Part shown: positions 1-9,346 of the stretch, one piece after another
Layout of the letters: every line of letters starts with the position of its first letter
How positions within the stretch are numbered: position 1 is the first letter of the stretch
From: Streptomyces camponoticapitis
GTDB lineage: Bacteria; Actinomycetota; Actinomycetes; Streptomycetales; Streptomycetaceae
NCBI RefSeq assembly: GCF_014646115.1
Contig: NZ_BMMV01000009.1
Coordinates: 186,001 to 250,000, forward strand
DNA length: 64,000 bases
Direction of reading: 5' to 3'
Notes under the pieces: generated by a model
What the model was told of the DNA's origin: nothing
What the model saw: the letters and a program-made list of their open reading frames with translations, nothing else
The model's database searches: none
Program-made: the position numbers and the translations under genes

Positions 1-921
<921 letters not shown>

Positions 922-1049
922 GGGCCGGCACTGTGGCCTGCACATACCTCCCGTTGCAGGGTTCTCGCCGCTCGACAACCTCTGGGTACCAGCGTACGAC
1001 TCCGCACTGACAAGCCCGAAGGGCTTTTACACGCGCCTTCGCGCGGACG

Positions 1050-1083
1050 GGCCCCGGCGGGATCGTCCGATCCCACCGGGGCC
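1050..1083 (-). terminator. Intrinsic terminator hairpin
   Basis: Near-perfect inverted repeat: arms GGCCCCGG at 1050-1057 and CCGGGGCC at 1076-1083, continued inward by GGGATC/GATCCC around a four-base loop. It lies 50 bases past the stop of the GH92 relic on the minus strand and would end transcripts coming from the kinase. There is no long T-run, which is usual for Streptomyces terminators. Confidence 0.7.
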
Positions 1084-1132
1084 GCTCACTGTCAGTAGCC
1101 GACCGGGGCCCGCGAAGACCGCCGGACGCCCT

Positions 1133-1780
1133 CTAGTGCTTTCTGACCTTCACCACGACGGTGTCGCTGGTGGAGCCGGTCGCACGCTCGCCCTCGGCCG
1201 GGACGTACTCGGCCGTGAACTTCCGGTTGCCGACCGTGGTGTCCGGCTTCAGCGTGCAGGCGGCCTTCCCGGCCCGTACGGGCATGGCGGCCAGCTTCTG
1301 CCCGCCCGACCTGAAGACCACCGTCCCGGCCGGCTCGGCCCTCGGGTCCAGCGTCACCTCGGCGGTGAGCCTGACCGGGTCCTCGGTGCCGTACCACTGC
1401 GCGTCGTCCGACGCCTTGAGCCGCACCGCCGACGTCGCAGCCGGGGCCTCCAGCGCCCCCGGCACGGCCGGCGGCCGGTTCTCCGCGCCACGGCCCCACG
1501 TGCTGCTCGCGCCGTCGGTGGTGAGCCTGAAGTTCACCGTGCCGGCGGAGAGCAGGTCGTGGTGCGAGATCCAGCTGCGCCCGGTCTTCTCGCCCGCGAC
1601 GCTCAGCGTGTCGATGTACTGGATCGTCGACGCCTTCGCCCCCGGGGCGTTCAGGGTCAGCCTGGTGCCGTCGGGCTGCGTGATCACGGCCTTCGGGAAC
1701 ATCGGCGCCGAGAAGACGTAGTTGCCGGAGCCGGGCTGCGCCTCGAAGAAGCCCCGCATCGCGAACGCGGCCCCTCCCCG
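1133..1780 (-). pseudogene. GH92 alpha-1,2-mannosidase C-terminal relic
   Basis: An open frame of about 215 codons with no proper start follows the kinase stop codon directly and is in the same frame. Its first 90 residues match the C-terminal end of glycoside hydrolase family 92 mannosidases (a stretch reading FFEAQPGSGNYVFSAPMFPK, then a beta-sandwich tail). The rest looks like a bacterial Ig-like repeat domain (VRLTAEVTLDP, then GTVVFRSGGQ). Intact GH92 enzymes run to 700-1200 residues and carry a secretion signal; the catalytic part and signal are absent here. The first in-frame ATG is at 1759. I read it as a deletion remnant. Expression by read-through or reinitiation after the kinase cannot be excluded. 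Confidence 0.72.
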
Positions 1781-2893
1781 TCAGCCGGAGCGCCCGAAGC
1801 CGATCGTCGGCACCGCCCTGCGCAGCGGCCACGGCCGGGTCGGCGCGGGCAACAGGCCCGTCAGGAAGGCGTATCGGCGCAGTGCCGCCGGATCCTGGTC
1901 CGACAGCTCCTGCACGTAACTCCACCAGGCGGCCACCTCCGCCCAGCCGGGCGCCGACAGCGATCCGCCGAACTCCTGGACCGAGAGCGCGGCCGTGAGC
2001 CCGGAGAAGGCGAGCCGGTCGGCGAGCGGCCAGCCGGCGAGCGTGCCGGTGACGAACCCGGCCACGAACACGTCGCCCGCGCCCGTCGGATCGAGCGCCT
2101 CCACGTCGATGGCCGGCACCTCGGCGGTCGCGCCGGCGGCGCTGTCCACCGCGTACGCCCCCTCCGCGCCCAGCGTCACGACCACCAGCGGCACCACCTC
2201 CGCGAGCGCCCGCGCGGCGGCCTTCGGGCAGTCCGTACGGGTGTAGCGCATGGCCTCCTCGGCGTTGGGCAGGAACGCCTCGCAGTACGCCAGGTCGGGC
2301 AGGCCCGCCAGGTCCCAGCGGCCGGTGTCGTCCCATCCCACGTCGGCGAAGACCCGCGCCCCGTGTCCGGCGGCGCGGGCGATCCATCCCTCGCTGCGGC
2401 CCGGTGTGAGCGCGGCGACGGCGGCACGCGCGCGGGGCGGGCACTCGGGCACGGCGCCCTCGGGCGGCGGGGCCTCGTGGCCGTGCGAGACCATCGTGCG
2501 CTCGCCCTCGTACGCCATGGAGACGGTGACCGGCGAGTGCCAGCCGGGGACGGTGCGGGAGCGGGAGAGGTCGATGCCCTCGCCCTGCTCCAGGGCGTCC
2601 CAGCAGTACTCCCCGTAGTGGTCGTCGCCGAAGGCCGCCGCGAGCGAGGTGCGCAGTCCGAGCCGGGCCAGCGCGCTGGCCATGTTCGCGATGCCGCCGG
2701 GGCTCGAACCCATGCCCCTGGCCCAGGACTCGGTGCCGCGCACGGGGGCGCTGGCGAGACCGGTGAAGATGATGTCGAGGAAGACCGTGCCCGTCAGGTA
2801 GACGTCGCAGTCCGGGTCGTCCGGAGCACGCAGGGCGCCCAGCGGGTCGACATCGGCGGTGTGCTGCTGCGGCTTTCCTTCGGTTGGGGTCAC
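1781..2893 (-). CDS. PfkB-family carbohydrate kinase
   Basis: Ribokinase/PfkB-fold sugar or nucleoside kinase, cytoplasmic, substrate unknown. The N-terminal family signature is visible as GGIANMASALARLG and the C-terminal signature as DPTGAGDVFVAGFV, where the final Asp is the catalytic base and GAGD forms the anion hole. The length (370 residues) is typical. I chose the GTG at 2893 because a GGGAG ribosome site precedes it; an in-frame ATG at 2944 would add 17 poorly conserved residues. It lies 118 bases downstream of rnz on the same strand. Its TGA at 1783-1781 is followed in frame by a GH92 fragment. Confidence 0.88.
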   Translation of the reverse strand: MTPTEGKPQQHTADVDPLGALRAPDDPDCDVYLTGTVFLDIIFTGLASAPVRGTESWARGMGSSPGGIANMASALARLGLRTSLAAAFGDDHYGEYCWDALEQGEGIDLSRSRTVPGWHSPVTVSMAYEGERTMVSHGHEAPPPEGAVPECPPRARAAVAALTPGRSEGWIARAAGHGARVFADVGWDDTGRWDLAGLPDLAYCEAFLPNAEEAMRYTRTDCPKAAARALAEVVPLVVVTLGAEGAYAVDSAAGATAEVPAIDVEALDPTGAGDVFVAGFVTGTLAGWPLADRLAFSGLTAALSVQEFGGSLSAPGWAEVAAWWSYVQELSDQDPAALRRYAFLTGLLPAPTRPWPLRRAVPTIGFGRSG

Positions 2894-3011
2894 GGTCGCG
2901 CTCCCGGATCGGCGTACGGATCCGGACAGTGTGCCCGATGGCACTGACAGCCCGCGTGACGGCAGGCCGTGGGGGCTGCCGTCGACGGCCGCGGGGCCGG
3001 GGCGGCGGCGG

Positions 3012-3920
3012 TCAGCCGGAGCGCTTGGGCAGCGGTACGCGTACGAGGTCGGCCGCGACGGTCAGCTCGCCCTCGTAACCGGCCGCCCTGGCCTGCCGCT
3101 CGAACTCCGCGGGGTCGGAGTAGCGCTGCGAGAAGTGCGTCAGTACGAGGTGCCGTACGCCGGCCTCGCGCGCCACCGCGCCCGCCTGACCGGCGGTCAG
3201 ATGCCCGTGTTCCTCGGCCAGTTGCGCGTCCTCGTCGAGGAACGTGGACTCGATGACCAGCATGTCGCAGCCGTCGGCGAGGGCGTGCACCCCGTCGCAG
3301 AGCCTGGTGTCCATGACGAACGCGAAACGCTGCCCCCTGCGCTCCTCGCTGACGTCGTCGAGCGTCACCCCGCGCAGTTCCCCGTCGCGCTGGAGACGCC
3401 CCACGTCGGGCCCCTTGACGCCGTGCGCGGCGAGGCGTTCCGGGAGCATCCTGCGGCCGTCGGGCTCGGTGATCCGGTAGCCGTAGGACTCGACGGGATG
3501 GGACAGCCGGTGGGCCTGGAGGGTGTACGAGTCGGTGCGGGCGAGCACGCCGTCGGCGTCGACGGGAGCCTCGGTGACACCGACGGTCTCGCGGTACGCC
3601 GTCGCGTACCGCAGTCTCCTGAAGAAGACGTGTCCGCTCGCCGGGTAGTGCGCGGTGACCTCGTGCGGGACACGGTCCAGGTTGACTCGCTGGATCACCC
3701 CGGCGAGGCCGAGCGAGTGGTCACCGTGGAAGTGCGTGACGCAGATCCGGTTGATGTCGTACGCCGCGACTCCGGCGCGCGACATCTGGCGCTGGGTGCC
3801 GTCCCCGGGGTCGAAGAGGATGCCCTCGCCGTCCCAGCGCAGCAGATAGCCGTTGTGGTTGCGGTGCCGGGTGGGGACCTGGCTGGCGGTGCCGAGGACG
3901 ACGAGTTCGCGTACGGACAA
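3012..3920 (-). CDS. rnz: Ribonuclease Z
   Basis: Metallo-beta-lactamase-fold endonuclease that trims tRNA 3' ends. The zinc-binding motif HFHGDH is at residues 63-68, the second-site aspartate region reads FVMDTRLC, and the later histidine motif reads LTHFSQRY. Length (302 residues) fits the short RNase Z form. The first codon is TTG at 3920 with a GGTAGG-like ribosome site; I see no in-frame ATG or GTG near it. The gene starts 9 bases after the HIT gene stops, so the two are probably co-transcribed and coupled. Confidence 0.93.
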   Translation of the reverse strand: MSVRELVVLGTASQVPTRHRNHNGYLLRWDGEGILFDPGDGTQRQMSRAGVAAYDINRICVTHFHGDHSLGLAGVIQRVNLDRVPHEVTAHYPASGHVFFRRLRYATAYRETVGVTEAPVDADGVLARTDSYTLQAHRLSHPVESYGYRITEPDGRRMLPERLAAHGVKGPDVGRLQRDGELRGVTLDDVSEERRGQRFAFVMDTRLCDGVHALADGCDMLVIESTFLDEDAQLAEEHGHLTAGQAGAVAREAGVRHLVLTHFSQRYSDPAEFERQARAAGYEGELTVAADLVRVPLPKRSG

Positions 3921-3929
3921 GGTGCGGGC

Positions 3930-4289
3930 CTACCCGGGAGGCCAGTTGAGACCGCGTCCGCCCAGGACGTGGGCGTGCGCGTGGAAGACGGTCTGGCCCG
4001 CGCCGCTGCCGGTGTTGAAGACGATCCGGTAGCCGCTGCCCACGGTCTTGTCCTCGGCGGCGACCTCCGCGGACTCGCGCAGGATGTCGGCGGCCATCTG
4101 GGGCTCGGCGGCGGCGAGGGCGGCCACGTCCGGGTAGTGGACCTTGGGGATCACCAGGATGTGCGTGGGGGCCTGCGGGTTGATGTCCCTGAAGGCCACG
4201 GTGGTGTCCGTCTCGCGTACGACGGTGGCCGGCACCTCCCCGGCGACGATCTTGCAGAACAGGCAGTCGGCCTGTCGTTCTCCCGCCAT
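3930..4289 (-). CDS. HIT family (HinT-like) nucleotide hydrolase
   Basis: Histidine-triad protein of 119 residues, the HinT-type size, likely a purine nucleotide phosphoramidase or AMP-lysine hydrolase. The catalytic triad motif is HAHAH at residues 103-107, followed by VLGG. A CLFC pair at residues 9-12 with the later histidine region suggests the zinc-bound subgroup. ATG at 4289 is preceded by AGGAG at good spacing; an upstream in-frame ATG at 4331 would add 14 residues without conservation. It sits between rsmE and rnz in the operon-like minus block. Confidence 0.93.
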   Translation of the reverse strand: MAGERQADCLFCKIVAGEVPATVVRETDTTVAFRDINPQAPTHILVIPKVHYPDVAALAAAEPQMAADILRESAEVAAEDKTVGSGYRIVFNTGSGAGQTVFHAHAHVLGGRGLNWPPG

Positions 4290-4376
4290 GGTCCGGGTCT
4301 CCTCATCGGTCGGCCGGTCGCCCCTGGTCACTTCCGTACGGAGGCATGCTATCCGCCCCCGGGGCGTGTCCGGCGA

Positions 4377-5117
4377 TCAGGACCAGCGCCCCGTACGGCC
4401 CAGGAGCAGCGCGCAGGCGGCCGTGCCCGCGGTGGAGGTGCGCAGCACGGTGCGGCCGAGCCGGTACGGCGCGGCCCCGGCGTCCGCGAAGAGCGCCAGC
4501 TCGTCCGGGGAGACGCCACCCTCGGGTCCGACGACGAGCACGATGCTCCCCGCGCCGGGGAGTGCGGCGGTGGCCAGCGGCTCGCTGCCCTCCTCGTGCA
4601 GGACCGCGGCGAAGTCGGCTCCCGCCAGCAGCGCCGCGACCTCTTTGGAGGTCATCGCCTCCGCGATCTCGGGGAAGCGGAGCCTGCGGGACTGCTTGCC
4701 CGCCTCACGCGCGGTGGCACGCCATTTCACCAGGGACTTGGCGCCCCTTTCGCCCTTCCACTGGGTGATGCAGCGCGCGGCCTGCCAGGGCACGATCGCG
4801 TCGACACCTGTCTCGGTCATCGTCTCCACGGACACCTCGCCGCGGTCGCCCTTGGGCAGCGCCTGGACGACGGTGATGCGGGGCCGGGGCTCGTCCTCGG
4901 TCCGTACGCCGCTGACCGCGACGTCCAGCCGGTCCTTGCCGTGAACCGCCTCGACGGTTCCGTGGGCCCCGGTGCCCGCGCCGTCCGTCAGGACCACCTC
5001 CTCGCCGACGCGCAGCCTCCTTACGGAGACGGCGTGGCGGCCCTCGGGGCCGTCCAGCGTGACCGTGCCCGGCCGCAGGGCGACAGTGGGGTCGACGACG
5101 AAGACAGGTGCGGTCAT
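4377..5117 (-). CDS. rsmE: 16S rRNA (uracil-1498-N3)-methyltransferase
   Basis: SPOUT-superfamily methyltransferase that makes m3U1498 in 16S rRNA using S-adenosylmethionine. It has 246 residues, the usual length. The N-terminal PUA-like part covers residues 1-75. The trefoil-knot SAM site is seen as VVGPEGGVSPDE and YRLGRTVLRTSTA near the C-terminus. The ATG at 5117 overlaps the stop of the preceding nitronate monooxygenase gene (ATGA), so the two are translationally coupled. The position after hrcA-dnaJ is conserved in actinobacteria. Confidence 0.95.
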   Translation of the reverse strand: MTAPVFVVDPTVALRPGTVTLDGPEGRHAVSVRRLRVGEEVVLTDGAGTGAHGTVEAVHGKDRLDVAVSGVRTEDEPRPRITVVQALPKGDRGEVSVETMTETGVDAIVPWQAARCITQWKGERGAKSLVKWRATAREAGKQSRRLRFPEIAEAMTSKEVAALLAGADFAAVLHEEGSEPLATAALPGAGSIVLVVGPEGGVSPDELALFADAGAAPYRLGRTVLRTSTAGTAACALLLGRTGRWS

Positions 5118-6187
5118 GAGGCGTTCCCCAGGGTCAACGAGGCGCGGGCGGCTTCGAGTTCTTCGGCGAGGACCTCGACGAGCTGCCCGGCGGGCAGATC
5201 GCGGGCCATCCGGTGTCCCTGGCCGGCCCACAGGGCCATGCCCTGCGGGTCGCCGACCTTGGCCGCGGCCTTGCGCAGCCCGGTGGTGAGGTGGTGCACC
5301 TCCGGGTACGCGGGCGGGGCGTAGCGGCCGTGTTCGCGCATGAAGCGGTTGACGAGGCCGCGCGCGGGCCGGCCGGAGAAGGCGCGGGTGAGTTCGGTGC
5401 GGGTGAACAGCGGGTTGGTCATGGCCTGCTTGTGGAGCGCGTGGGCGCCGGACTCCGGGCAGACGAGGAAGGCGGTGCCGAACTGCGCGGAGTCGGCGCC
5501 CGCGGCCAGCACGGCGGCGATCTGGCCGCCGCGCATGAGTCCGCCGGCCGCGATGACCGGGAGCCGTACGGAGTCCCGTACCTGCGTCACGAGCGACAGC
5601 AGCCCGATGCCCGTGGCGTCGGCGGCGGGGTCGTCGCGGTGCGTGCCCTGATGGCCGCCGGCCTCGATGCCCTGGACGCAGACGACGTCGGCGCCCGACC
5701 ATTCGGCGGTCTGGGCCTCCTCGGGCGTCGTCACGGTGACGACGGTGACGGTGCCGACGCGGGTGAAGGCGTCGAGGGTGGTGGGCGTGGGGCAGCCGAA
5801 GGTGAAGGACACGACCGGGACGGGATCGTCGAGCAGTATCGCGAGTTTGGCCTCGTACCCGTCGTCGCGGCCCGCCTCGGGGTCGCCGAGCGGGGTCTCG
5901 TACCAGGTCACCTCACCCGCGAGCTGTTCGCGGTAGAGCTCCACGGCGGCATGGTCGTCGTGGTGCGGCTGCGGCATGAAGAGATTGATCCCGAACGCGG
6001 CGGAGCTGAGCCCCCGGAGCTGCTTGACCTCCTCGTACATCCCGTCGGCGGTCTTGTAGCCGGCGGCGAGGAATCCGAGCCCCCCGGCGTCACCGACGGC
6101 CGCCACCAGCTGCGGGCAGGACGCGCCGCCGGCCATGGGAGCCTGCACGATCGGATACCGGCAGAGATCGGTCAACACGGAGGACAT
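5114..6187 (-). CDS. Nitronate monooxygenase family flavoprotein
   Basis: TIM-barrel FMN enzyme of the 2-nitropropane dioxygenase family, 357 residues. It begins with the expected sequence PIVQAPMAGG and carries the flavin phosphate-binding region VIAAGGLMRGGQIAAVLAAGAD and the motif GIEAGGHQG. The true substrate cannot be told from sequence; members oxidise alkyl nitronates such as propionate-3-nitronate. It lies downstream of dnaJ beyond a strong terminator, and its stop overlaps the rsmE start by four bases. The ATG at 6187 has no obvious ribosome site. Confidence 0.88.
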   Translation of the reverse strand: MSSVLTDLCRYPIVQAPMAGGASCPQLVAAVGDAGGLGFLAAGYKTADGMYEEVKQLRGLSSAAFGINLFMPQPHHDDHAAVELYREQLAGEVTWYETPLGDPEAGRDDGYEAKLAILLDDPVPVVSFTFGCPTPTTLDAFTRVGTVTVVTVTTPEEAQTAEWSGADVVCVQGIEAGGHQGTHRDDPAADATGIGLLSLVTQVRDSVRLPVIAAGGLMRGGQIAAVLAAGADSAQFGTAFLVCPESGAHALHKQAMTNPLFTRTELTRAFSGRPARGLVNRFMREHGRYAPPAYPEVHHLTTGLRKAAAKVGDPQGMALWAGQGHRMARDLPAGQLVEVLAEELEAARASLTLGNAS

Positions 6188-6233
6188 GCACGCATGGTGC
6201 CATGTCGCCCGTGGAGTCTTGGTACCGGTTCGT

Positions 6234-6279
6234 CCTCGGCCGCCGGAGGGGCCCTGAGCAGGCCGTCCGGCGGCCGAGG
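6234..6279 (-). terminator. Terminator after dnaJ
   Basis: A perfect 14-bp inverted repeat (arms 6234-6247 and 6266-6279, core CGGCCGCCGG) around an 18-base loop, 8 bases past the dnaJ stop. It should end the hrcA-dnaJ transcript and separate it from the nitronate monooxygenase-rsmE operon. Confidence 0.78.
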
Positions 6280-6286
6280 AGACGGT

Positions 6287-7420
6287 CTAACGACCGTTGA
6301 ACGCGTCCTTCAGCCGGGAGAAGAGTCCCTGTTGCCCCGGTTGAAACTGGCCGGTGGGCCGTTCCTCGCCCCTGAGCTTCGCCAGCTCTCGCAGCAACCG
6401 CTCCTGCTCCGGGTCGAGTTTCGACGGGGTCATGACCTCGACATGGACGATCAGGTCGCCCCGGCCACCGCCCCGCAGATGCGTGATGCCGCGGCCGTGC
6501 AGCGGGATCGACTGGCCCGACTGGGTGCCCGGCCGGACGTCGATGTCCTCGACGCCGTCCAGCGTCTCCAGCGGGCACTGTGTGCCCAGGGAGGCCGCCG
6601 TCATCGGGATGGTCACCGTGCAGTGCAGATCGTCGCCGCGCCGCTGGAACACCGCGTGCGGCAGTTCGTGGATCTCGACGTACAGATCGCCCGCCGGACC
6701 GCCACCGGGGCCGACCTCGCCCTCGCCGGAGAGCTGGATACGGGTGCCGTTGTCGACGCCCGCGGGGATCTTGACCGTGAGCGTGCGGCGCGACCTGATG
6801 CGGCCGTCACCGGCGCACTCGGGGCAGGGGGTCGGCACGACCGTACCGAAGCCCTGGCACTGCGGGCACGGCCGCGATGTCATGACCTGGCCCAGGAAGG
6901 ACCGCGTGACCTGTGAGACCTCGCCGCGACCGCGGCACATGTCACAGGTCTGCGCGGACGTACCGGGTGCGGCGCCCTCGCCCGAGCAGGTCGTACAGAC
7001 GACCGCGGTGTCGACCTGGATGTCCTTGGTCGTACCGAAGGCCGCCTCGTTGAGGTCGATCTCCAGCCGGATCATCGCGTCCTGGCCGCGCCGCGTCCGC
7101 GACCTCGGCCCACGCTGCTGCGACGTTCCGAAGAACGCGTCCATGATGTCCGAGAAGTTGCCGAAGCCTCCGGCGCCGAAGCCACCGGCGCCGCCGCCCG
7201 CCTGCGAGAGCGGGTCGCCGCCGAGGTCGTAGACCTGCTTCTTCTGCGGGTCCGACAACACCTCGTACGCGGCGTTGATCTCCTTGAAGCGCTCCTGCGT
7301 CTTGGGATCGGGATTGACATCCGGGTGCAGCTCGCGGGCGAGCCTGCGGAATGCCTTCTTGATCTCGTCCTGTGATGCGTCGCGGCGTACGCCGAGTACG
7401 GCGTAGTAGTCCGTGGCCAC
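6287..7420 (-). CDS. dnaJ: Chaperone DnaJ (hrcA-linked copy)
   Basis: Hsp40 co-chaperone that stimulates DnaK ATPase and holds unfolded proteins. The J domain (residues 1-70) has the HPD motif in LHPDVNPD. A Gly-rich GGAGGFGAGGFG linker follows, then four CxxCxGxG zinc repeats (CTTCSGEG, CDMCRGRG, CPQCQGFG, CPECAGDG) and the C-terminal substrate domains. Length is 377 residues. It starts with GTG at 7420, directly after the hrcA stop with no gap, so it is translated from the hrcA transcript and shares HrcA control. Streptomyces usually carry a second dnaJ in the dnaK operon, hence the common name dnaJ2 for this copy. Confidence 0.95.
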   Translation of the reverse strand: MATDYYAVLGVRRDASQDEIKKAFRRLARELHPDVNPDPKTQERFKEINAAYEVLSDPQKKQVYDLGGDPLSQAGGGAGGFGAGGFGNFSDIMDAFFGTSQQRGPRSRTRRGQDAMIRLEIDLNEAAFGTTKDIQVDTAVVCTTCSGEGAAPGTSAQTCDMCRGRGEVSQVTRSFLGQVMTSRPCPQCQGFGTVVPTPCPECAGDGRIRSRRTLTVKIPAGVDNGTRIQLSGEGEVGPGGGPAGDLYVEIHELPHAVFQRRGDDLHCTVTIPMTAASLGTQCPLETLDGVEDIDVRPGTQSGQSIPLHGRGITHLRGGGRGDLIVHVEVMTPSKLDPEQERLLRELAKLRGEERPTGQFQPGQQGLFSRLKDAFNGR

Positions 7421-8443
7421 TTACGACTCCGCCAGGATCTGTCCGACGTAACGTGCCACTGCGCGTACCGCTCCCATCGTTCCGGGGTAGTCCATGCGGG
7501 TCGGTCCGACCACGCCGAGTTTGGCGACTGCCTCGTCGCCCGAACCGTAGCCGACCGCGACGACGGACGTGGAGTTGAGGCCCTCGTGGGCGTTCTCGTG
7601 CCCGATTCGTACGGTCATGCCCGAGTCCTCGGCCTCGCCGAGCAGCCTGAGGAGCACGACCTGCTCCTCCTCCTCAAGTGCCTCCAGCACCGGCCGGATG
7701 GTCAGGGGGAAGTCGTGCCCGAAGCGCGTCAGATTGGCGGTACCGCCGATCATCAGCCGCTCCTCGGTCTCCTCCACCAGAGTCTCCAACAGCGTCGCGA
7801 GGACGGTGGACACCGTCCCCCGGTCCTCCAGGTCGAAGGATTCGGGCAGCTCCTGCACCAGCAGCGGCACGTCGGAGAACCGGCGGCCCACGACCCGGGC
7901 GTTGAGCCGGGCCCGCAGGTCCGCCAGCGACGTGTCGCCGAACGGCACCGGACAGTCGATCATGCGCTGCTCGACCCGGCCGGTGTCGGTGATCAGCACC
8001 AGCATCAGCCGCGCCGGGGCCAGCGAGAGCAGTTCCACGTGCCGCACCGTCGAGCGGGTCAGCGAGGGGTACTGCACGACCGCGACCTGCCGCGTCAGCT
8101 GCGCGAGCAGCCGCACCGTACGGCCCACCACGTCGTCCAGGTCGACGGCGCTGTCGAGAAAGTTCTGGATGGCCCTGCGCTCCGGCGCCGACAGCGGCTT
8201 CACACCCGCCAGCCGGTCGACGAAGAGCCGGTAACCCTTGTCCGTCGGAATACGCCCCGCACTCGTGTGGGGCTGTGCGATGAAGCCCTCGTCCTCCAGG
8301 ACCGCCATGTCGTTACGGACGGTGGCCGGGGAGACACCGAGCTTGTGCCGCTCGGTCAACGCCTTGGAGCCGACGGGCTCCTCGGTGCCGACATAGTCCT
8401 GGACGATGGCGCGCAGCACCTCAAGCCTGCGTTCGCTCAGCAT
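7421..8443 (-). CDS. hrcA: Heat-inducible transcription repressor HrcA
   Basis: Repressor of class I heat-shock genes, binding CIRCE with help from GroEL. The winged-helix N-terminus is visible (MLSERRLEVLRAIVQDYV, then KLGVSPATVRNDMAVLEDEG), followed by the GAF-like and dimerisation domains. Length is 340 residues. I set the start at ATG 8443, which has a GGAGG site, and not at upstream in-frame codons that run into the operator. A CIRCE element lies 37-63 bases upstream, giving autoregulation. dnaJ follows with no gap. Confidence 0.95.
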   Translation of the reverse strand: MLSERRLEVLRAIVQDYVGTEEPVGSKALTERHKLGVSPATVRNDMAVLEDEGFIAQPHTSAGRIPTDKGYRLFVDRLAGVKPLSAPERRAIQNFLDSAVDLDDVVGRTVRLLAQLTRQVAVVQYPSLTRSTVRHVELLSLAPARLMLVLITDTGRVEQRMIDCPVPFGDTSLADLRARLNARVVGRRFSDVPLLVQELPESFDLEDRGTVSTVLATLLETLVEETEERLMIGGTANLTRFGHDFPLTIRPVLEALEEEEQVVLLRLLGEAEDSGMTVRIGHENAHEGLNSTSVVAVGYGSGDEAVAKLGVVGPTRMDYPGTMGAVRAVARYVGQILAES

Positions 8444-8479
8444 CGCGCACACCTCCAGCTCTGGGTCCTCGGATCCGGC

Positions 8480-8506
8480 TTGGCACTCGGTGCGTAGGAG
8501 TGCCAG
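8480..8506 (-). promoter_or_regulatory. CIRCE operator for hrcA-dnaJ
   Basis: Inverted repeat TTGGCACTC, nine bases, GAGTGCCAG. This matches the CIRCE consensus TTAGCACTC-N9-GAGTGCTAA with symmetric changes. It lies just upstream of the hrcA start, so HrcA should repress its own operon. The divergent MBL-fold gene starts 100 bases away and could also be affected. Confidence 0.9.
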
Positions 8507-8606
8507 CATTCCCCGGGCCAGTGTACGGCCGTGAGGTACGCCCCTAGCAAGGCCGACCGGTCACGCTACCGCGCGGCACCGCCCGCCCCACCGATAGCGT
8601 CGCCGT

Positions 8607-9326
8607 ATGAACGTCCGTTGGGAAGAGCACGGCTGGGAACGACTGGCACCAGGGGTCGGCAGACGGCGACTGCCTGGCTGGGATGCGACGGTCGGGCTCG
8701 TCGTGGGCGAGGACGCCGTCCTTCTGTACGACACGGGCTCGACGCTCCGTGAGGGCGCGGAGATCCGCGCCCAGGCGCAGGCCCTCTGCGGCCGGCGCGT
8801 CACCCACATCGCGCTCAGTCACCCCCACTTCGACCATGTCCTCGGCACGGCGGCCTTCTCAGGAGCGGAGGTCTACGGCGCGGTCGGTCTGGGCGAGCTG
8901 CTGCACCGCGACCGCGAGAGCCTGCGCGCCACGGCCGTAGGGCACGGTGTACCCGCCTCCGAGGCCGCCACGGCGGTGGACGTGCTCGTCCTCCCGGACC
9001 ACCCCGTGTCCGGCGAGTGGACGCTCGATCTCGGTGGGCGGCAGGTACTTCTCGCCAATGTCGGCCCCGGGCACTCCGGACACGATCTGGCCCTGCTGGT
9101 CCCCGGCGACCGGGAGATCGTCTTCTGCGGCGACCTGGTCGAGGAGTCCGGCGAACCACAGGCCGGCGACGACGCGATCCCCTCCCGCTGGCCGGCCGCC
9201 CTGGACCGGCTGCTGGCGCTGGGCGGTGAGGACGCGGTGTACGTTCCCGGCCACGGCGCGGCCGTCGACGCGGCGTTCGTACGGGCCCAGCGGGGCGCGC
9301 TCGCCGCACGTTTCGGGACGGCGTGA
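8607..9326 (+). CDS. MBL-fold metallo-hydrolase
   Basis: Metallo-beta-lactamase-fold protein of 239 residues with the binuclear metal site: SHPHFDH near residue 70, GHSGHD near residue 150, an Asp in FCGDLVEESG, and a C-terminal histidine in VPGHG. The hydrolysed substrate is unknown. It is transcribed away from hrcA. Its TGA at 9324-9326 lies 20 bases before the ATG of the DUF3097 gene, so the two form a likely operon. Confidence 0.88.
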   Translation: MNVRWEEHGWERLAPGVGRRRLPGWDATVGLVVGEDAVLLYDTGSTLREGAEIRAQAQALCGRRVTHIALSHPHFDHVLGTAAFSGAEVYGAVGLGELLHRDRESLRATAVGHGVPASEAATAVDVLVLPDHPVSGEWTLDLGGRQVLLANVGPGHSGHDLALLVPGDREIVFCGDLVEESGEPQAGDDAIPSRWPAALDRLLALGGEDAVYVPGHGAAVDAAFVRAQRGALAARFGTA

Positions 9327-9346
9327 CGCGGGGTTATCGTCTGCGG

